NCBI RefSeq assembly: GCF_003590335.1
Contig: NZ_MIET01000012.1
Span: 1-64,000 of the forward strand
Source of the DNA: Pseudoalteromonas sp. MSK9-3
Lineage (GTDB): Bacteria; Pseudomonadota; Gammaproteobacteria; Enterobacterales; Alteromonadaceae
Direction: 5' to 3'
Length of the DNA stretch: 64,000 nucleotides
The notes beneath the pieces were generated by a model that saw nothing but the letters and a program-made list of their open reading frames with translations, made no database searches and had not been told where the DNA came from. This document shows, piece by piece, positions 14,888-24,024 of this stretch (within the stretch, counting starts at the first letter, position 1; each line of letters opens with the position of its first letter). The position numbers were made by a program, and so were the translations under genes.

Positions 14888-15751
14888 TTAACTAAAGTGT
14901 TCGAGTAAAAACTCAATTAATAATCTCACTCTATATGGCATAAGGTCTTTGCGCGGATAAACCAACCAAGTGGCATTATCTTGAACTTGAAATTCAGGCA
15001 ATAAATAAGCGAGTTGGCCACTTTTGATAGATTCGGCAACAATATCTTGTGCTAGATGTGCTATTCCTAACCCCTGTTTACACGCACTGAGAATGGCATG
15101 AGGATTGTTACTGCGCCAGTTACCCGCTACTTTGACTTCTTCAACTTGCTGAGCAATATTAAATCGCCAACGGTTATTGATCGCAATTAAACAATTATGG
15201 TTAGCCAATTCATAGGGGTGAATTGGCGGGGAGTGACGTGTGATGTACTCCGGGCTTGCGACGAGGCTCATGGGGCGATGGCATAACTTTCGAGCGATGA
15301 GATTTGAATCTTGTAATCTGCCAAAACGAATGGCTAGGTCGAACCCTTCTTCAACCAAATCAATATTACGATTGTTAAAGTCGAATTCAATGCTGACCTC
15401 TGGGTAGCGTTGTAAAAATTCAGCCACCACAGGCGCGATACGATTAGCCACAAAATCGCCGGCACCACTGAGGCGAATTAACCCTTTAGGTTGCCTTTGA
15501 ATACCTTGAATATGGTTGGTTGCATCGATCAACTCTTGCTGAATAACTTTGAGTTTCACTGCATACTCTCGGCCACTATCAGTCAGGTTCTGAGCGCGAG
15601 TGGTACGATGAATTAATATGGTTCCAAGGCGTTGCTCTAATTGTTGGATCTGTCGACTTACATAAGATGTTGATACATCTAATACATTGGCAGCTTTGCT
15701 GAAACTACCGTGTTCAACAACTGCCAGAAATACATCAAGACCTTGCCACAT
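14888..15751 (-). CDS. LysR-family transcriptional regulator
   Basis: The 287-residue regulator has an N-terminal winged helix-turn-helix (residues 3-62: FLAVVEHGSFSKAANVLDVSTSYVSRQIQQLEQRLG) and a periplasmic-binding-like effector domain (about 90-287). The DLAIRFG segment is typical of the CrgA-type subgroup. It is divergent from the YqhD-type gene at 15922, with 170 bases between, the usual layout for LysR control of the neighbour. The inducer is unknown; E. coli instead uses the AraC-type YqhC for yqhD. Confidence 0.9.
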   Translation of the reverse strand: MWQGLDVFLAVVEHGSFSKAANVLDVSTSYVSRQIQQLEQRLGTILIHRTTRAQNLTDSGREYAVKLKVIQQELIDATNHIQGIQRQPKGLIRLSGAGDFVANRIAPVVAEFLQRYPEVSIEFDFNNRNIDLVEEGFDLAIRFGRLQDSNLIARKLCHRPMSLVASPEYITRHSPPIHPYELANHNCLIAINNRWRFNIAQQVEEVKVAGNWRSNNPHAILSACKQGLGIAHLAQDIVAESIKSGQLAYLLPEFQVQDNATWLVYPRKDLMPYRVRLLIEFLLEHFS

Positions 15752-15921
15752 ATTATTACCTCGCTAAAAATAGATAATTTAATTATATCTGCTTTATTGT
15801 TGCTGTGTTGCAAAAGTAATTTGCTGTTTTGTGGCTGTTTGTTTCGTTAAATGATCATTAAACTCATCGAATTGGCAAGGTGGCGTGGGCCACATATAGC
15901 GACTCGTGGAGTAAGTAAAGT

Positions 15922-17076
15922 ATGTTGAATTTTAGTTTTGTGAACCCGACTCAAATCCATTTTGGTGAGCAGCAGATTTTAGAGATTAAACACAGTATAC
16001 CTAAAGGTGCAAAAGTGCTGGTGGTGTATGGTGGGGGGAGTATTAGAAAAAATGGTATCTATGAACAGGTTGTTGCAGCGCTGAGTGATTTTACTTGGGG
16101 AGAATTTGCGGGTATTGAGCCCAATCCAAGCTACCAGACATGTATGCGTGCGGTAGAGCTTATCCAGACTCAACACTATGACTTTATTTTAGCCGTTGGG
16201 GGGGGATCAGTGATAGATGGATGTAAGTTTATTGCCGCGGCTGCTTTGTTTGACGGGGAACCGTGGGATATTCTGGCCGAAGGTGCACAAATTAATAAGG
16301 CGCTGCCAATTGGTGTCGTATTGACTTTACCTGCTACAGGCTCTGAGTCTAATAGCTTCAGCGTTATTTCAAACATTGACACACAAGATAAACTGCCATT
16401 TGCGTCTGGATTAGTTCAACCTCAGTTTGCTGTACTTGATCCAAATGTCATGCAGTCACTGCCTAAGCGTCAGCTGACGAATGGTGTTGTTGATGCCTTT
16501 GTTCATATCATGGAGCAATACTTGACTTACCCGGTTGATGCAAAGGTACAAGATCGCTTCGCTGAAGGGTTATTATTAACGTTAATTGAAGAAGGCCCTA
16601 AAGTTTTAAAGGAGGAAGCCAGTTATCAAACCCGAGCGAACGTTATGTGGTCAGCTACTATGGCATTAAATGGTTTGATTGGTGCTGGGGTACCACAAGA
16701 TTGGTCAACACATATGATTGGACATGAGATCACCGCGTTATATGGGTTAGACCACGCACAAACGTTGGCAATTATTTTACCCCGTATGATGGCAGAGCAG
16801 CAGCAAGAAAAGCGTGAAAAATTATTACAGTACGCAGAGCGGGTCTTTAATTTAGATACTACAGAGCCTGATAACGCGATTTCAGATGCAATTTCGTTGA
16901 CTGAGCAGTTTTTTCAGCAGCTTAATATGCTTACACGTTTTAGTGATCATGGTTTGGGTGAAGAGGTTGCACCGCAAGTATGCGCGCAATTAGAGCGCCA
17001 TGGCATGGTTGCATTGGGCGAGCAGCAAGCGGTCACTATAGAGAAAAGTAAGCGCATTTTATTAGCCAGTGTGTGA
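15922..17076 (+). CDS. Iron-containing alcohol dehydrogenase, YqhD type (NADPH-dependent aldehyde reductase)
   Basis: The 384-residue enzyme of the group III dehydrogenases reduces aldehydes to alcohols. It starts MLNFSFVNPTQIHFG and has the nucleotide-binding VYGGGSIRKNGIY and AVGGGSVIDGCKF loops, with the Asn-Pro cap EPNPSY. Metal ligands are expected in VVDAFVHIMEQYL (Asp and His), IGHEITALYGLDHAQTLAI (His, His). YqhD proteins protect against aldehydes from lipid peroxidation, which fits the glutathione peroxidase two genes away. A GGAG lies about nine bases before the ATG. Divergent from a LysR regulator. Confidence 0.9.
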   Translation: MLNFSFVNPTQIHFGEQQILEIKHSIPKGAKVLVVYGGGSIRKNGIYEQVVAALSDFTWGEFAGIEPNPSYQTCMRAVELIQTQHYDFILAVGGGSVIDGCKFIAAAALFDGEPWDILAEGAQINKALPIGVVLTLPATGSESNSFSVISNIDTQDKLPFASGLVQPQFAVLDPNVMQSLPKRQLTNGVVDAFVHIMEQYLTYPVDAKVQDRFAEGLLLTLIEEGPKVLKEEASYQTRANVMWSATMALNGLIGAGVPQDWSTHMIGHEITALYGLDHAQTLAIILPRMMAEQQQEKREKLLQYAERVFNLDTTEPDNAISDAISLTEQFFQQLNMLTRFSDHGLGEEVAPQVCAQLERHGMVALGEQQAVTIEKSKRILLASV

Positions 17077-17123
17077 TTAGTTAATGACTGGCCGCAATAC
17101 GCTGTTACGATGATTTATGTTAG

Positions 17124-17141
17124 GCCCCACTAGAGTGGGGC
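17124..17141 (+). terminator. Hairpin after the YqhD-type gene
   Basis: The stem GCCCCACT (17124-17131)/AGTGGGGC (17134-17141) is GC-rich and followed by TCTT. The 2-nt loop implies that the innermost pairs open. A moderate terminator candidate. Confidence 0.6.
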
Positions 17142-17274
17142 TCTTCATGTATTTATCCCCCATACTTTAGCTGATAAGGTAAGACTTTCATCGCATATAG
17201 TGATGCGTTGCTCTTAAGAGTTTGTCATACTCAAAATTATTCGAATAACCAAATTAAGGCTAGAGAGGGGCGCA

Positions 17275-17922
17275 ATGGTTAAAGTTTGGGATGGTTTTAT
17301 TAGGGGGTTTCATTGGTTACTTGTGATTGGCATTGCGGTGTTGTATATCAGTGGCGATGAAGGGTGGTTAGATTTACATTTTGTGACCGGTTATATGCTA
17401 TTAGCCTTGATGATCACACGGATCATATGGGGCGTTTTTGGTAGCAGTACGGCCCGGCTCTCGTCATTATTTCATTCACCTAAAGCGGTTATAAGCGCCT
17501 TATTAAAAGACCAACCAGCCACAGGGCACAACCCTGCGGGTAGTGTGATGATATTAGTCTTTTTTACACTGATATTTATTCAGTTATTGAGTGGGTTAAT
17601 GAGCAGTGATGACATATTGGTTGAAGGGCCGTTAGTACAGTATGTCTCGTATGCCTGGGTTGAGCTTGCTAACGACTTACACCGAGATAACATAGACCTT
17701 TTGATTTTGGCAATTGGGCTGCATATTTCAGCAATTGTGTTTTATAGAATAAAAGGGAAAAAATTGGTCAAGACCCTAGTAACAGGGTATAGCTCAGACG
17801 CTGCGGATAAACCGCATATGCGCTCTGGAAAATTTGCGTATTTGTTATTTATTGTTCTGGCTACTGTACTCTTATTTTTATGGGGTCAAGAGCCTCTGAT
17901 GGCTTTACTGAATGTCGATTAG
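17275..17922 (+). CDS. Cytochrome b561 (di-haem inner membrane)
   Basis: The 215-residue protein has four core membrane helices plus a C-terminal fifth (YLLFIVLATVLLFLWG). Candidate haem ligands lie in RGFHWLLVIG, DLHFVTGYML and AIGLHISAIVFYRI. It belongs to the prokaryotic b561 family, which passes electrons between quinone and soluble c-type cytochromes. The convergent neighbour encodes a cytochrome c', a common pairing that suggests a shared redox role. An AGAGAGGGG precedes the ATG. Confidence 0.88.
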   Translation: MVKVWDGFIRGFHWLLVIGIAVLYISGDEGWLDLHFVTGYMLLALMITRIIWGVFGSSTARLSSLFHSPKAVISALLKDQPATGHNPAGSVMILVFFTLIFIQLLSGLMSSDDILVEGPLVQYVSYAWVELANDLHRDNIDLLILAIGLHISAIVFYRIKGKKLVKTLVTGYSSDAADKPHMRSGKFAYLLFIVLATVLLFLWGQEPLMALLNVD

Positions 17923-17930
17923 CTCATTAA

Positions 17931-17954
17931 TAAACGGTGCATATGCACCGTTTA
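17931..17954. terminator. Bidirectional terminator, 24-bp perfect palindrome
   Basis: TAAACGGTGCAT (17931-17942) is followed directly by its complement (17943-17954). It lies between the convergent cytochrome b561 and cytochrome c' genes and can serve both. Confidence 0.7.
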
Positions 17955-17979
17955 CATTTATGAAGTGGGTAAACTTACC

Positions 17980-18429
17980 TTAATCTTTAAAAGATTTGTG
18001 GCAATCTTTACAACCCTTCGCCCAATTTCTAAAAGCAGGTGCGATGACTTTTTTATCACCAGACTGTGCCGCAACCGCTAAAGCTTTTGCGTATTTTGCA
18101 AATGACTGTGCTTTTTCATCAAATTTTGCACGCTCACTCCACACTGCTGGTAATGCACTTGTATCCCCTTTGTCAGATCCTGTTGTAAACGCTTCCCATG
18201 GCATGCTTGACAGACTTGCTGCATTATTAGCACGTTGAGCAAACCTTTGTGCATCAAAAGGTACTTTACCTTTAAGCATATCGCCCATGTCGCCAATTTG
18301 ATATCGGATCAGTTGAAACGCAGCTTTTCTATATTCGATTGCATCTTCTGGTGCTTCAAAGAGTGAGTTTGCTGCTACATTAGCTGAAAGTGCGCTTAAT
18401 ACAGCGCCAATCATAATTAACTTTTTCAT
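17980..18429 (-). CDS. Cytochrome c'
   Basis: The 149-residue periplasmic protein has a signal peptide (about 20 residues, ending NVAA) and a four-helix-bundle fold of the cytochrome c' class, with the haem-binding CKDCH at the C-terminus (residues 140-144). Its early EYRKAAFQLIRYQIGDM segment matches the family's first helix. Cytochromes c' bind NO and are linked to nitrosative stress and, for some, electron transfer. Its length is standard. It is convergent with cytochrome b561. Confidence 0.92.
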   Translation of the reverse strand: MKKLIMIGAVLSALSANVAANSLFEAPEDAIEYRKAAFQLIRYQIGDMGDMLKGKVPFDAQRFAQRANNAASLSSMPWEAFTTGSDKGDTSALPAVWSERAKFDEKAQSFAKYAKALAVAAQSGDKKVIAPAFRNWAKGCKDCHKSFKD

Positions 18430-18808
18430 ATTTTGCCCCTTGTTTGGAATGACTTAATGTTTTACGTAAAAGCGTTAGAAAAGGCAAGTTGTATGCGTTT
18501 ACCGATAACTTAGGCCTTTAATGTAGTTATTATTGATATCTATTTCGGTTTGATGACAGAATCGTTTACTTTCTTTTACAATAATAAATCTCTTTAAATC
18601 AGTGTCTTGGCTTTTATTTTTGCCCTGTTGTAAATGCCGGGTTTCTTTTGTTTGTATTTGCTGTTGATTGTGTTGGTACTTTCACACTATATTAATGACC
18701 TCTCTCATTGGTCGAATAAAATCAACAAACACGACAAATTGCAATGTGATATTTAACAACAAAGACGCCAACTGTTAAATCAGTTAACAACAAGTCCTAG
18801 GGGAAATG
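18430..18808. other. Intergenic region upstream of the protease gene
   Basis: About 380 AT-rich bases lie between two divergent starts and must hold the promoters of the cytochrome c' gene and the large protease. No gene, clear operator or hairpin was found. AGGGG at 18798-18802 is the protease ribosome binding site. Confidence 0.5.
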
Positions 18809-21800
18809 ATGTCAAAGCTTATCAAAAAATCAACAATTGCAGCAGCAGTTGGTAGCGTGCTATTAACTTCTGGCGTATCAGCAAATACTGCTGATATGGT
18901 AAATAATTTTGCTAACTTTAATGCTGTAAAATTTACAGAAACTACGGATGTTAAAAAGAATGAGCCAACATCTTATCTAATTGTTTTAAAAGCCACGTCA
19001 GCGGCGAGCTTGTATGCGCAAGGGACTTACCAAGCTGGTGATGCTCGCGCAACAATGGCGCAAATATCAAGAATTCAAGAAGATATAACACTAGAATTAA
19101 ATAGCTTAGACTTCAATGCTAAAGTTATCGGCCAAACACGTGTTTTAGCGCCAACGCTAATTGTTGAAGCTTCTAAAGAAGCACTTAATGCGATTGCCAA
19201 AGATACTCGCGTAGAGCGAGTTCTACCAATGTTTGATGCTGAGTTACATATTGCTGAATCATCTGACTATATTAAAGCGACACCAGTACGCACTGAAGGT
19301 GTGGCAACGGGGGCAGGGCAATCTGTAGCTGTACTGGATACTGGTATAGATTACACGCATAAAATTTTTAATGAAGCCGCTGGTACGGTTGAAGCGTATG
19401 AAGCAGCTCAAGCAGATCCTACAGCGGTTGCATGGCCACAAGGTCAAGTAAAGGGTGGTTATGATTACATGCGTGACGATGCGGATCCGATTGAAAACGA
19501 TCCAGCAGAACCTACAGAAGATGATGCACCAACAAGCCATGGAACATCAGTATCTCACTCAGTAACGGGTGTTGCGCCAGACGTTGAGCTATATGTGTAT
19601 TCAGTATGTGGTGGTGGTTGTCCAAGTGCAGCTCAAGCTGCGGCCCTAGAGTCAGCGATGGATCCAAATGGTGACGGCGACATTTCAGACCGTGTTGATG
19701 TAATTAATATGTCTCTAGGTGGTGAGTTTGGAGATACTTACACGGGTAGCGGCACACAATACCTGATTCAACGTGCTGTTGATCTAGGTGTAAATATGGT
19801 TATTTCTGCGGGTAATGACGGTGATCATCCGTTCCGCATCGGTGGACCAAGTACGACACCAAATGCATTATCAGTGGGTGCGATGACACACCCAACGCTC
19901 GAAGAAGGTATTGCATCAGGCACAGTTGCTGGTAGTGAAACAGTTATCCAAGCTGCAAGCTTTGGTCCACAAGACGCGTTCTCATTCAATAACAGCAATG
20001 CAGAACTGGTCTACCCAGATGCAAACCAAAATGGCTGTGACGCATTTGCTGACGATGTTGATTTCTCTGGTAAAGCGGTATTGATTGACCGTGGTGCATG
20101 TGCATTCGTAACTAAAGTATTGAATGCGCAAGCTAAAGGTGCGGCATTTGTATTAATTGCAAATAATAACGATGATGGTACTCCAGCGCCAATGGGTGGT
20201 AGTTCGACAGACGTGACTATTTTCTCTGTCGGTGTGAACTTCCAAGCGGGTAAAGCGATAAAAGATAAGTTAGCAGCAGGTGAAGCAGCTGAGTACGCGA
20301 TTCAAGTGGAAATGAAAAATGTTGCTGGTGCTGTAGCTGATTTCTCTTCACGTGGCCCGTCAGTAAATGGTTTACTAAAACCAGAAATTACGGCGCCTGG
20401 TGTGAACATTCAAGTTGCAGCAACAGGTACGCAAGATAAAGTTGCTGGCGCTACAGGTACTTCATTCTCAGGCCCGATGACAGCAGGTGCAGTTGCATTG
20501 ATCCGTGAAGCTTTACCTGAACGTAATGCTTATGAAATTAAAGCAACCATAATGAACACGGCTGATTTAAATGTCACAGTTGAAGCTGAAACAGTTAACC
20601 CTGATTCACCATTGGCACCAATCAGCTTAATCGGTGCAGGCCTTGTTGATGTTGAAAAAGCGGTTAACCTGCCAGTGGCTGCATGGGTATACCAATCTGA
20701 GTTTGACACGAACCAAGCTGCATTGTCATTTGGTTTTGAAAATGTTGCTGACGTCACGGCTTACACTAAAACAGTCACATTGAAAAATTTCTCGAATGAA
20801 GAGAAGACCTATAACCTACGTACCGAAGCACGTTACGAAAATGACACTGCAACAGACGCGGTTAGTTGGGATCTTCCTGAGTCAATTACTGTTCCTGCTG
20901 GTCAAACAGTCGAGTTCGATGTAACACTAACAATCGACCCTGCTAAATTACCAGAATGGAAGTTAAAGAACCCATTAGATGCTGATGAGTTGGCAGAACG
21001 TAGCCCTGCATTAACATTGTCAGAATTTGATGGTGCTCTTGTATTTGATGACCCAAGCACGGAAGGTGATCACGACCTACACCTTGTTTATCATGCTTTA
21101 CCAAAAGCGGCCGTTGGCCTAGAGCTTGGCTATGAACTTGTAGGCGGTGAAGTTAAAGTCGTTGCGAAAAACAATGGTTTTAAAGACGTAACACCAATGT
21201 CAGAGCAGTTGGTAGCAATGGGCACTGAGGTCAGTAAATCTGAAAAAGACTTTAATATCTTAGCGACTACATTCAATGCAGTTAATGCTGAAGGGTGTGA
21301 TACAGGCGTAGCATTTACCGCGTCTATCATGCTGCGTGATGAATTGACTCACCTGCGTAAGGCCGGTGGTTATGCTATGAACTTAGATATTGATAACGAC
21401 GGTACATACGATTATGCCTTAGCGCAATATAGTGATGTAGGCCGAAGCGCTGCAGTACCAGGTCGTTCTCGTACGGTAAGTGGTGCAATTGTTGATGGTG
21501 CACCTCAGTGGGCATTCTTAACAAACCTTTATCATACTGCTGGTTCGAATACTGTGACGTTTACAGGTTGTTCAAACTTGATTGGTCTAACTGCAGATAA
21601 CTTAGGTGATGCAATTACCATTGAAGCTTCTGTTGGGTATGGTTACGATATTGGTGCGTATGATGTAACGGACACATTGACTGGTTCGACAACATTTGCA
21701 ACATCACCAGCGACGTTTACCAATGCGTCAGGCGCAGCAGTGTCTGCAATTGCACCAGGTGAAAAAGCGTATATCAATTCTGAGTCTGCATTTGCATTGA

Positions 21801-22300
21801 CGTCTGGTGAGTTTGAAGGTGTTATGGCGACAGTGGGTTCTTCAGTATTAGAGAATGAAAACCCATTCACAGCGCCGAAGTTGAACTCTGCAGAGTTTTC
21901 TGTTGAAGAAAATACCGCAAAAGATACTGTTATTGGCCAATTAGAATTAGTAGCGCAGGAAAATACTTTAGATGTTAATGAGTATTTCTTAAAGTCTTCT
22001 ACACATACAGCATTTTCAGTAAATATGAATGGTGAAGTGATTGTTGATAACGCTGATGTACTAGACTTTGAAGCGGGTAATAATACGGCAACCTTGATGG
22101 TTGTAGCAATTGATGTATTTGGTAATTCATCAGAAGCTGCTGAAGTAATTGTAAATATTACAAACACTGTTGACACTGATGCTGAACAACCAGCACCAGT
22201 AACACTGCCAGCATCTGGTGGTTCATCTTCAGGTTCTTTAGCATGGTTAGCGCTACTTGCTGCACCATTTGCTGCGCTACGTCGTCGCAAACAAAAGTAA
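18809..22300 (+). CDS. Secreted S8 subtilisin-like serine protease with PA domain and GlyGly-CTERM tail
   Basis: The 1163-residue pre-pro-protein has a signal peptide ending SGVSA, then an I9-type propeptide (YLIVLKATS..., about 45-140) and a peptidase S8 domain with Asp177 (VLDTGIDYTH), His244 (SHGTSVSHS) and Ser552 (GTSFSGPMTAG). A PA insert (VLIDRGACAFVTK, about 410-500) precedes the serine. The following beta-rich region includes a cadherin-like stretch (FSVEENTAKDTVIGQLELV). The end, SGGSSSGS then a hydrophobic helix and RRRKQK, is a GlyGly-CTERM signal processed by rhombosortase after type II secretion. Start 18809 is preferred over the adjacent ATG by spacing from AGGGG. Confidence 0.95.
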   Translation: MSKLIKKSTIAAAVGSVLLTSGVSANTADMVNNFANFNAVKFTETTDVKKNEPTSYLIVLKATSAASLYAQGTYQAGDARATMAQISRIQEDITLELNSLDFNAKVIGQTRVLAPTLIVEASKEALNAIAKDTRVERVLPMFDAELHIAESSDYIKATPVRTEGVATGAGQSVAVLDTGIDYTHKIFNEAAGTVEAYEAAQADPTAVAWPQGQVKGGYDYMRDDADPIENDPAEPTEDDAPTSHGTSVSHSVTGVAPDVELYVYSVCGGGCPSAAQAAALESAMDPNGDGDISDRVDVINMSLGGEFGDTYTGSGTQYLIQRAVDLGVNMVISAGNDGDHPFRIGGPSTTPNALSVGAMTHPTLEEGIASGTVAGSETVIQAASFGPQDAFSFNNSNAELVYPDANQNGCDAFADDVDFSGKAVLIDRGACAFVTKVLNAQAKGAAFVLIANNNDDGTPAPMGGSSTDVTIFSVGVNFQAGKAIKDKLAAGEAAEYAIQVEMKNVAGAVADFSSRGPSVNGLLKPEITAPGVNIQVAATGTQDKVAGATGTSFSGPMTAGAVALIREALPERNAYEIKATIMNTADLNVTVEAETVNPDSPLAPISLIGAGLVDVEKAVNLPVAAWVYQSEFDTNQAALSFGFENVADVTAYTKTVTLKNFSNEEKTYNLRTEARYENDTATDAVSWDLPESITVPAGQTVEFDVTLTIDPAKLPEWKLKNPLDADELAERSPALTLSEFDGALVFDDPSTEGDHDLHLVYHALPKAAVGLELGYELVGGEVKVVAKNNGFKDVTPMSEQLVAMGTEVSKSEKDFNILATTFNAVNAEGCDTGVAFTASIMLRDELTHLRKAGGYAMNLDIDNDGTYDYALAQYSDVGRSAAVPGRSRTVSGAIVDGAPQWAFLTNLYHTAGSNTVTFTGCSNLIGLTADNLGDAITIEASVGYGYDIGAYDVTDTLTGSTTFATSPATFTNASGAAVSAIAPGEKAYINSESAFALTSGEFEGVMATVGSSVLENENPFTAPKLNSAEFSVEENTAKDTVIGQLELVAQENTLDVNEYFLKSSTHTAFSVNMNGEVIVDNADVLDFEAGNNTATLMVVAIDVFGNSSEAAEVIVNITNTVDTDAEQPAPVTLPASGGSSSGSLAWLALLAAPFAALRRRKQK

Positions 22301-22315
22301 CTTGAAATAGTTTGT

Positions 22316-22347
22316 AAAAACGCCAGTCATTGACTGGCGTTTTTTTA
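22316..22347 (+). terminator. Intrinsic terminator of the protease gene
   Basis: The stem CGCCAGTC/GACTGGCG with a short loop (22321-22339) is preceded by A5 and followed by T8. It is a strong canonical terminator, usable in both directions. Confidence 0.85.
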
Positions 22348-22398
22348 TGCTTGATTAATGTATCTTGATGATACTTTGCAGGCGATATTTAATCTCTT

Positions 22399-22860
22399 TT
22401 ATTCTAAATCTTTAAAAATCATGCCTCTTCGCATACTCCGGGTTGCTAAAAATATTTCAGCAAGTAACGCTAAAAAAGCGCCCATTAATAACATCATGGC
22501 AGCAATAAAGCAGCTTGAAAGTGTAATACCCACAGGGATGGTATATAGATGAGAAGTAAAGAGAAGCATGACTACAGCACAGACCAATAATGCACTCAAC
22601 ACACTCATACTAAATGCAATATGAATGCAGCGAGAACGCTTGAGCAGTGCGCGCATCTCGGTACATAGCGATGTTTTCAATATATCATCTTGCGAGCTGT
22701 TGACCTTACGGTCGAGCAATCTGGCTCGGTCGGTTATTCTAGCGAGTCGATTTGACAGTACGCCTAATGTCGCGGCAATACCAGTAATAAGAAATACCGG
22801 TGCGACAGCCGTTTGTATCACTTTTGCCATGGTTAATATGCTAACAACATCGTTACTCAT
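22399..22860 (-). CDS. DUF2721 family membrane protein
   Basis: The 153-residue protein has three hydrophobic segments. The first is FLITGIAATLGVLSNRLARITDRARLLD, with the RLARITDRAR motif typical of DUF2721, and the other two lie at about 70-125. The charged region between them carries many Arg and Lys. The function of the family is unknown. It lies 23 bases downstream of the thioredoxin-like lipoprotein gene on the same strand, so the two probably form an operon. Confidence 0.8.
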   Translation of the reverse strand: MSNDVVSILTMAKVIQTAVAPVFLITGIAATLGVLSNRLARITDRARLLDRKVNSSQDDILKTSLCTEMRALLKRSRCIHIAFSMSVLSALLVCAVVMLLFTSHLYTIPVGITLSSCFIAAMMLLMGAFLALLAEIFLATRSMRRGMIFKDLE

Positions 22861-22883
22861 TACAGCCTCTTATTTTATTCACA

Positions 22884-23393
22884 TTACCAAATTACTTGGT
22901 CAACAATATTCGCTTGCTCACCAATGAGTGTTTTTACTACGGTGTTATTGTTATCTAACAAAATAAGGCGAGGTATGCCTTTGTTCGCATACTGTTGATA
23001 TATCGTTCTATCTGAGTCAGCAACTAACTGAAACGGTAACGCAAAGCTTTGATTGAATTCTTTGAGTGTTTCGCGAGTTTGCTCTCTGCCAATGGCAATA
23101 ATTTGTACTGTCGGGTCACGGATGATAGAAGAGGCTTTTAATTCATTTAAGGTACGTAGTGAATCAGAGCACCAAGTCGCAAATAACAGTACTAACTTCT
23201 TCTTATTTGGGTCTAGTGAGATATTCTTATTATCTATATTAGTAAAGCTTGTGTGTTTGAAGGCTTGCCCTGGATTAATATAAGTTTCATATCCGTTATT
23301 ACTTGTAACTGAGGTGCTTGCTACAGTGCTGCAACCTGTGATTACACCACATAGTAGTGCACCAATAAGTACATGCCTCACTTTTTTGATCAT
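22884..23393 (-). CDS. Thioredoxin-like (TlpA-type) lipoprotein with CxxS active site
   Basis: The 169-residue protein has a lipoprotein signal (VITGC, lipidated Cys21) and a thioredoxin-like domain from about residue 43. The active-site position reads FATWCSDSLRTL: Cys75 is present but the second cysteine is replaced by Ser78. The cis-Pro loop (GIPRLILLD) is intact. TlpA/ResA proteins reduce periplasmic disulfides. A CxxS centre suits a monothiol, isomerase-like or peroxidase-like role better than a normal oxidoreductase. First gene of a likely operon with DUF2721. Confidence 0.8.
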   Translation of the reverse strand: MIKKVRHVLIGALLCGVITGCSTVASTSVTSNNGYETYINPGQAFKHTSFTNIDNKNISLDPNKKKLVLLFATWCSDSLRTLNELKASSIIRDPTVQIIAIGREQTRETLKEFNQSFALPFQLVADSDRTIYQQYANKGIPRLILLDNNNTVVKTLIGEQANIVDQVIW

Positions 23394-23569
23394 TCTTGTT
23401 CTCCATGATTATTTTAATTACTCGCTTTTTAGTACGTATAACTTGCTATCTCAGTATAATGTTAGATTGCCCGCGGCGTATACAGGTTTGTTGCGTCATG
23501 CTTTTTTGTCGAACTCTGTATAAATACACAAGACTTGGGCTCAAATATTTTTTAGGGTAAGGGGGCTGA

Positions 23570-24007
23570 GTGCTGACATATTTCGGGTTGTTTTTCTCGG
23601 CTTTTAGCTCTGCCACGTTGTTACCTGGTAGCTCAGAGGTCGTATTATCTGCGTTAGCAATAAATAATCGAGAGACATTATTTCAATTGTGGTTAGTCGC
23701 GACAATGGGCAACGTACTGGGGAGTTGCGTCAATTATTGGCTCGGATTGAAAATGATGAGTTATCAGCATACATCATGGTTTCCGATTTCTCCGCAACAG
23801 GTCATGAAAGCACAGCAGTTATTTGGGCGTTATGGTGTGTGGAGTCTTTTGTTATCGTGGGTGCCTATTGTAGGGGATCCGCTTACTTTAGTGGCAGGCT
23901 TGTGTAAGTTTCGGTTTTGGCTTTTTTTACTCTTGGTGAGTATGAGTAAAGGTGCTCGATACGCATTTATTATACTGGGCATTATGGGGATTGAGCGGCT
24001 GATATAA
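23570..24007 (+). CDS. YqaA family membrane protein (DedA/SNARE-associated superfamily)
   Basis: The 145-residue membrane protein opens with YFGLFFSAFSSATLLPGSSEVVLSAL, the re-entrant motif of YqaA proteins, and then MGNVLGSCVNYWLG and YGVWSLLLSWVPIVGDPLTLVAGL. It has four or five hydrophobic segments and is close to YqaA length. The superfamily includes DedA lipid scramblase-like proteins, but YqaA itself has no proven role. The start is a GTG at 23570, which follows a purine-rich GGTAAGGGGG. Confidence 0.85.
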   Translation: MLTYFGLFFSAFSSATLLPGSSEVVLSALAINNRETLFQLWLVATMGNVLGSCVNYWLGLKMMSYQHTSWFPISPQQVMKAQQLFGRYGVWSLLLSWVPIVGDPLTLVAGLCKFRFWLFLLLVSMSKGARYAFIILGIMGIERLI

Positions 24008-24024
24008 TCTACCGCTCAGTATTA

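Noticed and set aside
21643-22290. 215-residue minus-strand frame opposite the protease gene
   Set aside because: It lies wholly within the S8 protease gene, which has all catalytic motifs. Its Ser/Thr/Ala-rich content is the complement of that gene's codon use.
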